This document shows, piece by piece, positions 56,334-64,000 of a stretch of 64,000 nucleotides of DNA. Both the position numbers and the translations under genes were made by a program. Origin of the DNA: Romanomermis culicivorax (lineage: Eukaryota > Nematoda > Enoplea > Mermithida > Mermithidae); assembly GCA_963922205.1 (NCBI GenBank), contig CAWUHX010000317.1:248001-312000 (forward strand), given 5' to 3'. The stretch's first letter is position 1; each line of letters begins with the position of its first letter. Under the pieces are notes generated by a model that saw nothing but the letters and a program-made list of their open reading frames with translations, had not been told where the DNA came from and searched no databases.

Positions 56334-59300
56334 CTAACTATAACATAGTGTTCCTTGTATGTTGTCGAGGAAGGTTTCGAATCGATCTCTAAACGATAAT
56401 CGTTCCTTTCTGTATTGTTGCGCTTTTAGGCCGTGTACGGAGTGCGGCAAAAGTTTACCAAAAGATTCAACCAGACTTCGCTGAGTCGACTGGTCGTGAT
56501 GAGTGTAGATCAATTGTTGAACGAAATTCTGATACAATGCCTGATAAAAATATGCAAATTTTGATTTCAGAAGATTCGAAAAAATCGAAGCAGCTTTTGT
56601 TCCTAACGCGTTGAGAAATTTACTTCAAAGTAAATGCTACCTTTAATTATTTATGAATTTAACTGGAATACTTGCAGAAATATGCGAACAAACGAATCAT
56701 TAATCAGACCTTTTTTAAGCATCATTTTAATCATTAAAATTCCGTTATTCAAGTATTATAAAAAAATATACAAAAACGGAACGCTGCAGTAGGTGAATCC
56801 GAAATTTTCGAGGAACAGAAAAATACTTACCTCATTGAGACATATGAGAGCGAAAAGACAGGCCGTTGAATCATGCAACAGATCAATTTGACTGCTGCAT
56901 TTCAAACTTGTTTCAAAGACGATCTATAACAACATAAGTTACTGCGAAGATTAGCCGACCAATAAAACAACGAGAATAAATTTTGTTCAGCTAAATGAGA
57001 AAACTTTGCTTGCAATTTTCTTTAGAATTTTTGAAAACGGTATTCCAACTATTCAATATGGCTACTTTAACGCTTTCACCTTTATAAAATGGCCCAAATC
57101 CATTTTCACATTAACGACTACGTCGTCACTGAGATTATGAGCGAACGAAGCCAGCACTTGCAAAATGTCCAAACACGATTTAACAGTGTCGTTTCCGTAA
57201 CTAAATAAAAAACAGGACTCGAAAATTGCAGTCGTCGCCAAAATGACGAATTGAGTACTCGAAACTCAAGCCTCGTTCTATCAGCAGTAAAGTGTTCCGT
57301 CGAAATTCGGACGAGTAACCTATCACTGACGATGGGTACAATTGGCACAGCGAAGTGATCAAGCGAAAAAGTTGAGAACAAATGGATGGATACTTGAGAA
57401 AATCGTCTTTCATCAAAGGTAGAACGGTTTCCAGACCATTGATGACTACAACGGGTACGTTTATAGCAGAACTAAGGCTTCCTATGAAAGGGAAGAAAAC
57501 GCGATTTTTGCATTGAAACAGACAAGCCGAGTATATTATTTTATTGCAGAGACTACATATTCGTTTTAAAAATGAAAAAGATCAAATTATAGGTTTAAGG
57601 AAGTTTATATCATAGAATTTAATGACTTGAAGCTAAATTTTTTGAATTTTTTCACATTTGCGAAGGAAAGTTTTGTATTCATACGAGCAAAATCATGCGT
57701 ATTATAGAACACTCGACAACCCACGATAACCTGAATGATGTTACCTTAACCACTTTTACCCGTAGGACTTCTTTACTCTAAAATTTGCATAAATGTGCTA
57801 AACAATCGAAAGTTTATATATACCCAATCTCAGGAATGGGGAAAGTTTGCAAGATGCTGAGACTTGCGTTAGACAGTGAATGCTAAATTAATACCCAATC
57901 GAATAGTGTTCACCTCTATCAGACGAAATTAGTTTTGAAGTTTGATGAAGTTCAAGATTCACAAATCGGAATTGGCCCAGATCAGATTGCCTTCACGTGA
58001 GAAACTTTTCTGATGCCAGTAGTACTCAACAAATTCGACTTCTCACTAGTCCGTATTTGTTATAACTTCCGAACACATTGTAAGCTTCTGAGCAAACAAG
58101 GCCTATGAACAAGCGTAGCATACTTGGGTTGTTGTGGACTATCGATTGCAATGATTTCGCGCGCATAATTACAAAACGTTTCCCTATTGGCTCCAAAATC
58201 CAAAATTTTGGATATTGAATACTGTCGATCAGCGAAATATATTTTTTAACTACTCTAACAGTCGTCAAACAAATATATACAGAGTGAAAATCAGCGGTAA
58301 TTAGCTTTCGAACAGCAGCAGGGCCCAATTTCTCAGTCGTGTGTTCAAGCAGTCACTTCTAAAGCATCATTTATACATGCCTTTTTCGACGGAACGGAAC
58401 GGATCGCCAACAGCTTGAAACGTTCAGTCTAAAAATCCACTTCAAATCGGAAAGGATAACGGCAATTTTCTAAAAAATGACCGACGGTAGCCCCCAACCG
58501 AAAATTTCTCTTTCGTTCGGTAACATTGTGTCGATCACATTCCATTCCGTTCCGTTCCATCGAAAAAAGCAAGTATAAATGAAAATGACCCTTAACATAG
58601 AAGATGGACATGTAATACGCGATTGCTCAGACAATGTTCACTTTCTAAACTAAACGCATGTGGTTTTTCAGTAGGCTTTTTTAGTCATTTAAGGGACTTT
58701 CTAGGCATACATGCACATAGGGGTGTCAGGGGAGGTAAACCCTCCGAACCTCTCCCTGGCCTGGAAAAACTCGTCAAACGCCCTCCCTGAACTTCTTCGG
58801 ATACAGTTTTTTTTGACATTTTTGATGCATATTTTGTATGAAAAGCATGCTTGTGGACCTTTTGCTTACCCATAACCCCCCCCCCCTCCCCCTGAAAAAT
58901 TCTTGCCGTGCATGTCTGGACCTGGACCTCTAAAAATTTGGAAATGGCTCCTAAAATCTTAGGTCTAGGAGCCATTTTGGCTCCTAAAATTTTCACTAAT
59001 TTATTTATATTTTAGTGAATTATAGTTATTTTCATTCAATTCTAGATTTAAAGTAAGTGTAAGTGTTTTACAGCTCTAAAATCATGAAACACCGAAAATT
59101 TTCCGGCGCTTCCCGCCGGATTTTATTCAATAATTTTCGGATTAGTCTATTCACTGTTTTTCTACAAACCAAACTTTCTGGGGAAAAAAAATTTCGAAAA
59201 AGGAAAAATATGGGAATTCGACAAGGAAAAAATGAATTTCTAGAGAGGTCAGAGTTGATTTTAAATATGGAGCCGGTTTGAATTAATAATCATAATGGAG

Positions 59301-62300
59301 GTGATTTTCATAAATTTGAAGTTTAATTTGGATTTTTTCAAACTCATGAAAGAATGAAAATATATTTTAATTTATAAACTGATATATAAATGTTTTCGAA
59401 GCTTATGTTTATTGAATAAGTTATTCTTAAAATGATTTTCCAGCATTTTAAAGTGTCAGAATCTAGAAAAATTTTCGTTGCGTAGTGTCGGAAAGATATA
59501 GGAAACAATAGAAGAATAAGAGCAGATGCTACATTTTCAAAATCCTATACTTTTGTGCACGAAGGAAATGAGCTCAAGTGCTATCTTGGAAGAAGATTTG
59601 TGCAAAAATAAACGAAATATCGTGTTTCTTGCATAAAAAAATTTTCTTTGCACTTCTTGGCTGACCTTTGTACATGTAGAAGGAATCCAGTAACCAAAAA
59701 ACGCTGGTTGGAAATAGAGTTTTCAACAGTAATTTTTTGAACACGTATCAACTAATAGAATATCCATATAATTTAATTGTATACGTTCTACAGTGTTACA
59801 AACCCATTTTTCTATATTCTTCAAGTAAAAATTGTTGGCTCCCAAAATTTCAACTTGGGCCGTAAAAATTTAGGTCTAGCAGCCATTTGGCTCTTGGTTT
59901 TCAGACCAAAAAGCTTGTTTCTAAGTCATACGTGTCTAAAAGTTGGACGTGAAATACGTGTCAAGAAGTTAGACAACTATCAGCATGATGAAAGTAAATC
60001 AGTAAAACGCGGAAAGGTGTATATGTCTAAAGATTCATCCTTTTTCGACGGAACGTGGCTCGGTTGGAAGTTACCGTCGGTCGTTTTCGGCAAAATTGCA
60101 GTTATTCTTTCCGACCGAAAGTTGATTTTCAGGCTGAACGTTTCAAGCTGTTCTTTTTCCGATGAAACGGATCGTCAACAGCTTGAAACGTTCAGCTTAA
60201 TAATCCATTTTTGGTCGGGAAGAATAACTGCAAGTTTGCAGAAAACGACCGATGGTAACCTCCAACCGAACCGACCGAACGAAAATTTCCCTTCTGTTCA
60301 GTTACGTTCCGTCAAATGCATTCCGTTCCGTCGATAGGCAAGTATAAATGCGCCCTTAAGTTCCAACTTTTTCGAGTAACTAATTTTTTGAGCGATTTCC
60401 AAAAACAAGATTCCCGGTTTCTTCCCAGTAGTTGAAAAAGCTTTTTTCCGATAGGTTTCGGTATGATTTTTCAGTAAATGTAACAAAGTACGTAAAAATT
60501 TAAGACGCAAAAAAGAATCAGAAAAGAGCAAGACTTAAATTTTATATATTTCAAGAACATACGAGGATGATAAAATAAAATAAAAATCACAATGTAATTG
60601 AAGGACGATACACATATTCATGTTTTTTAGTTTCACTAATATGATTATCGATTGTATTGATGAAATTAAATTGGAACATTTTCATGCTTCCACAGTCACT
60701 AATTTACTAAAAATGAAGAAGAACAAGATCAGATAATGATAAATTTGATTTCCCGATCAAAATGACATTAACGATGATCAGGAAATTCCTATGAAAATTT
60801 CACAGAAGCAGTAAAATTATTGTGAAAATACGATAAAACGTTCATTAAATTTTGAATTTTTCAAGAAATTTGAGATTTTTCCCGGTCGCTATGAACCATG
60901 TTTAATGATTTTTCTTGACTGAGGGTTAGTAATGACAGGCTCAATCGATCGACCTTCCATTGAAGTCACAAGAGATTTTTGGAGGTTAAAAAATGAACGA
61001 CTCAAAAAGGCAAAGAGCTAAAGAAAAGCGACTCTTTTATTGGATTGACCAGTAAACATTAATGTTAATCCCACACAAACCCTAAAAATGTATAAAGTAG
61101 AAGTTAGAACTAGGTGCATATAACTGTATGTGATTAAATTAGATGCATCGAATTTTTTTTGGACCAGGCAAAAGGCGTTTAACTGAATGTGAAAACAGGC
61201 TCTGAGACCCGTTTCTGAACAGTGTCTTAGGACGTAACTGTGTCTCAAGACACAACTTTTCCATTATAAAGTCATGTCTTAAGACATAGCAATGTCTTGA
61301 GACACTGCTAAGAAACGGTCCGCAGAAGTAAAAAAATTTTCTAGGGTGGCAAGAAAATACGAACAGAACAGTTTTTTAATAAGAAAAACACTTTTATGGC
61401 TAACACTAAACGGCGAGACAAAATTTTTCTATTGATATTTTATACTTCAAAAAAATGGATTTTCCCAAAGAATAAGCATATAGTTAGTTAGTTATAGAAG
61501 CCCAGAATAAGGGTTGTCCCGGGCAGACATTTTAGCCGGGGCAGACATATAGCGTTCTAACATATGCGTCACCAATGGTATCATACTTCACGGAAAAATT
61601 TTCAAGGCGATTCTTTTTTTCATTTATTGTCAGCTATGATAATGCATTGATTGATAGGTTTGAAAGGGTTTGAGTAGACACAAAAATTTAATTTTTAGGA
61701 TAACTGTCACTACTAAGTATCAAGAAACTCATTCTTTTCCCAACGAAACTGCATTGCACACAAACCTGGACACTTCTATCGATTCATCTGCAGGGTTTTT
61801 TAGCATGGTGCTAATGAAACCAGAGCATTGCTAATGGAAATTTTTGGTCGTTAGCACGCATGCTAATGACTAGAAGGGAGAAATTTTTGACAAAGGTTCG
61901 AGAAGAAAGTTAAAGATATCACAAAAAAACAATGGTACGATTTCGGAAAAAAATCAATACACAATCTGTATTGAAGTTGAAGTGCAGTTCCAGATACAAT
62001 GGAAACATGTGAACTTTTATCCAAACAGAACGTGAATTTATTGATTCCTAACAGTACTACTGTTAACAGGGCCGTGCGCAGGATTTTTTCATGGGGGGGG
62101 GCGGACTAAATTTTTTAACTGAATAGCCCCAGAAATTGTTGATACACTGTTTGCATGCTGCCTCAATGGGGGGGGGGCGGCCGCCCCTCGCCCCCCCTTG
62201 TGCACGGCCCTGACTGTTAAACTAACTACTTGACATATTCTAAACTTCAATTCCATAATAAATCGAGCTTCTTGTCCTATCGGAACTACTAGTTTTGTGT

Positions 62301-63818
62301 AGTCTTACCCCGAACCGGCGATGCCTAGCCCCGGTCCGGAGCCGGGGTCTGGGACAACCCTACCGAGAATATTACATTTCTCAAGAAGCATATAAACATG
62401 ATAAATACCTTGTGCCGCCAAGCCGACTGTCGTCGAATTCGAACGGCTCCCTAAGACCATGAAAACTTCTCTCGACAAGAGGTTAGTCAAAATTTGTAGA
62501 AACAGGTGTAAATCGGAAAGTTTTTCTTCGTCGTACATTGCGGAAGCTGTTCTATATTTTACGACGTTATCGACGGCGTACGTTCTAAGCATGTTTAGAA
62601 TGCATCTATGGAATATTTCAGCCCCATTCTGTAGAATAGAATAGAAAAATTAAGCACAAATGATTAAAAGAATATTGTTCAATATTCAAAAAGCGCAGGT
62701 TGAAAATTTTTCCAATTTGAACAAACTAAACCTATAATTTGGATCGAAATGAACATAAACTTTTTTTATCTTTCGAAATCCTTATAAATGGAAGAAATAC
62801 CTGATCACCGATGTAATTTGGCAGCTTTTCTGTGACATCTGCGAATAACTGTAAAACAGCGTCGACAATCGGTTGATCATTTTTGTATAGATGTAGTAAA
62901 TTAATGGACGAATTTAGCACAGGCATAAAATAATCTAGATAGAAAAAGAGTCCCGAGGAACACTTCACCACGCTTAACGATCCTCATATATCTCCGAAAC
63001 TGAAGGTTTTCGCAATGTCTGAAACTGTGCCATTTGTTCGATCCTAAATCCATTTCAGTGCTGAACTACAGTACATTTTCAGGTTGTAGCCGTGCTGTTT
63101 TAGGTAAAGAAAACAACAAAAATTTAGACCTTGAACGTTAAGCAGTCACAAATCCTGCACTGAAAGTCTCAGCTGCACAAAAGTTATAACATTGGAACTT
63201 ACGAAATAAAGCTTTAGCATCCTTTGATCCTATTCCTTGCAACAATCCACTGAAACAATCCAATACATCCAACAAGTCTGACGTCGTAAAATTGTTGGGC
63301 GTTGATATGTTACTATTCTTCATTAGAATATTGATCATATATTCATAACGGGCTTTTAAAGGACACAAAATCTAAAAGAGAAGTTTTCAAATGCAAAAAG
63401 ATCAGGTTTATAAATAGAATACCAACCAAATCGTTCAAATTCTGACGGCAATTTGAAACATCCTTTTCGACAGAGGAACAAATCTTCACCATACATTTGA
63501 GCAAATCTTTTCTGGCAGCGGGGCAAAGACGAGCCATGTCTACATCGCTGATACGTTTAACAACGGTGCTATTCTTGGATAATTCATCCAATCTAATAAG
63601 TCAACAAATATCTTCCAAGCTCGTGTACGTATTTAAAGAATTCTAACCAACTTGTTATCAGTCTCCAAAAATGTCAGTAACATCAATGAAGCTTCTTTGT
63701 TCAAATTTATCTCACTATTCCAGCAAGTCAATATGACGAAAAATCTTTCCAATACGAAATCGACTATAATCGAAGATAACGCAGCCCTTGTTTGGAACGT
63801 TTGTTTGAGGGTGCACAG
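56334..63818 (-). CDS. XPO4: exportin-4, C-terminal half, spliced (5' part beyond window)
   Basis: Nine exons with matching phases: 63818-63652, 63592-63427, 63371-63203, 62934-62801, 62628-62409, 57481-57259, 57200-57080, 56923-56831 and 56540-56334 (stop TAG). A further small exon at 64000-63972 is tentative. Key segments are ILTCWNSEINLNKEASLML, VDAVLQLFADVTEKLPNYI, DLHLFLQILTNLLSREVF, LPLMKDDFLKYPSICSQLF, SCLDILQVLASFAHN and RFETFLDNIQGTLC. They match, in order and length, the helical repeat C-terminal half of exportin-4 as I know the family. Exportin-4 is a RanGTP-dependent karyopherin that exports eIF5A and SMAD3 and carries some factors into the nucleus. There are no in-frame stops, so the gene looks functional. 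The upstream border of the first listed exon is uncertain because its phase does not fit the edge exon. Confidence 0.87.
58363..58592. mobile_element. Harbinger-type MITE, 230 bp, copy 1
   Basis: Inverted ends share catttatac, tgc..tttttcga and ggaacggaacgg and are flanked by TAA (58360-58362 and 58593-58595). The interior contains cagcttgaaacgttcag, shared with copy 2. Confidence 0.75.
58894..58918 (+). repeat. short dispersed repeat, copy B
   Basis: Matches 24-47 over about 24 bases, preceded here by a long C-run with two T interruptions. Confidence 0.5.
60031..60356. mobile_element. Harbinger-type MITE, 326 bp, copy 2
   Basis: Flanked by TAA (60028-60030 and 60357-60359). It shares tttttcgacggaacg, the palindromic pair gctgaacgtttcaagctg and cagcttgaaacgttcagc, and the right end ggcaagtataaatg with copy 1. 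The left end lacks about nine bases of the terminal repeat. Confidence 0.75.
61198..61330. repeat. 130-bp hairpin, probable MITE
   Basis: gacccgtttctgaacagtgt at the left pairs with the reverse complement of acactgctaagaaacggtcc at the right. tgtcttaagaca-type words recur between. Confidence 0.65.
61510..62361. mobile_element. possible ~850-bp inverted-repeat element
   Basis: agggttgtcccgggcagac (61510-61528) faces ctgggacaaccct (62349-62361), with agccgggg words just inside both ends. The flanks cagaata and gagaata are similar, but the spacing is not exact. The hAT MITE at 62067-62212 would be nested in it. Confidence 0.4.
62067..62212. mobile_element. hAT-type MITE, 146 bp
   Basis: Terminal repeats cagggccgtgcgca and tgtgcacggccctg are near-perfect inverses. 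The 8-bp duplication ACTGTTAA flanks it (62059-62066 and 62213-62220), as hAT insertion makes. The interior has G-runs and C-runs (up to 10) near both ends. Confidence 0.9.
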
Positions 63819-64000
63819 CTATAATGATGACTGAAAGTATATGTTTGCATTGCAATCTAAGCAAATAACAAGGAAAGATCTTCAGATGTAGATCTCAAAT
63901 ATTTACATCCTGTATTGCACTCCATAGTCTATAGGCATGCGAGTAATGTTAAATTAATCATTTTAACTCACAGGAAAGATTTACATAATGGTCCACAGAA

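Larger units (their letters stand above)
57482..62408 (-). other. 4.9 kb intron of exportin-4 with MITE insertions
   Basis: The donor is aag|gtattt (62408) and the acceptor ctttcatag|g (57482). All other introns of the gene in the window are about 55-305 bp. This one holds two related TAA-flanked MITEs, a hAT MITE, a hairpin and a wide inverted repeat. The stretches 57482-58362, 58593-60030, 60357-61197 and 61541-62058 show no other feature except the repeat at 58894-58918. Confidence 0.8.

Noticed and set aside
59777..60337. 186-codon plus-strand ORF
   Set aside because: It runs through a palindromic MITE inside the exportin-4 intron and has no domain pattern.
1..64000. tRNA or rRNA genes
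   Set aside because: No cloverleaf with intact A and B box words or conserved rRNA words was noticed; a tRNAscan or Rfam run would settle it.
63972..64000. Definite upstream exon of exportin-4 at the window edge
   Set aside because: A good donor (gtgagt) is present, but its phase does not join cleanly to the next exon, so it is kept only as tentative.

Overview
This window is eukaryotic nuclear DNA from an animal, most likely an invertebrate; I cannot name the species. The evidence is a spliced gene with GT-AG introns and consistent exon phases (exportin-4), a BEN-domain exon, and a dense mixture of animal-type transposons: PIF-Harbinger, FLYWCH-MULE, hAT, an ISXO2/Merlin-like fragment, Polinton, an L1/Tx1-like LINE and Ty3/Gypsy-like LTR elements. 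No bacterial operons, rRNA, tRNA or CRISPR arrays were seen.

Layout. 0-10 kb holds broken transposon genes: Polinton capsid-like and protease remnants, an L1/Tx1-type LINE on the minus strand, a C2H2 zinc-finger ORF and a decayed HARBI1-type transposase. 9.4-15 kb holds inverted-repeat elements, including a 2.0 kb Harbinger-type non-autonomous element flanked by TAA, an A/T-rich tract and a Myb/SANT-like remnant. 17.08-19.35 kb is a MULE whose two ends are arrays of a short tandem repeat, bounded by a 9-bp target duplication. 19.9-22.5 kb is minisatellite-rich and gene-free. 22.6-26.35 kb is a decayed gag-env retroelement. 26.5-30.7 kb contains a MITE, a ~90-bp satellite and a 170-bp duplication. 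30.74-42.31 kb is a nest: an ISXO2/Merlin-like transposase fragment split by an inverted-repeat element, which holds a Harbinger-type element, which holds another, which holds a nearly intact 8.9 kb LTR retroelement. 42.5-45.4 kb has a minisatellite and dispersed repeats. 45.44-54.77 kb is a second, older LTR retroelement. It sits 39 bp upstream of the splice acceptor of a BEN-domain terminal exon. 56.3-64 kb is the 3' half of exportin-4 on the minus strand, with one 4.9 kb intron full of MITEs.

The most notable system is the family of three LTR elements (22.6, 31.8-40.7 and 45.4-54.8 kb). In all three, an envelope-like glycoprotein with an internal signal segment, a cysteine-rich ectodomain and (in the two complete ones) a transmembrane anchor is encoded between gag and the protease. 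The order is gag-env-pro-RT-RNaseH-integrase, rather than env after pol. In the youngest copy the whole array is one reading frame of about 2,500 codons, broken by a single TGA. The LTRs of the two complete copies are unrelated to each other, so the order belongs to a lineage and is not a one-off rearrangement.

All calls come from reading the sequence by eye. Family names rest on motif recognition; no database search was run.
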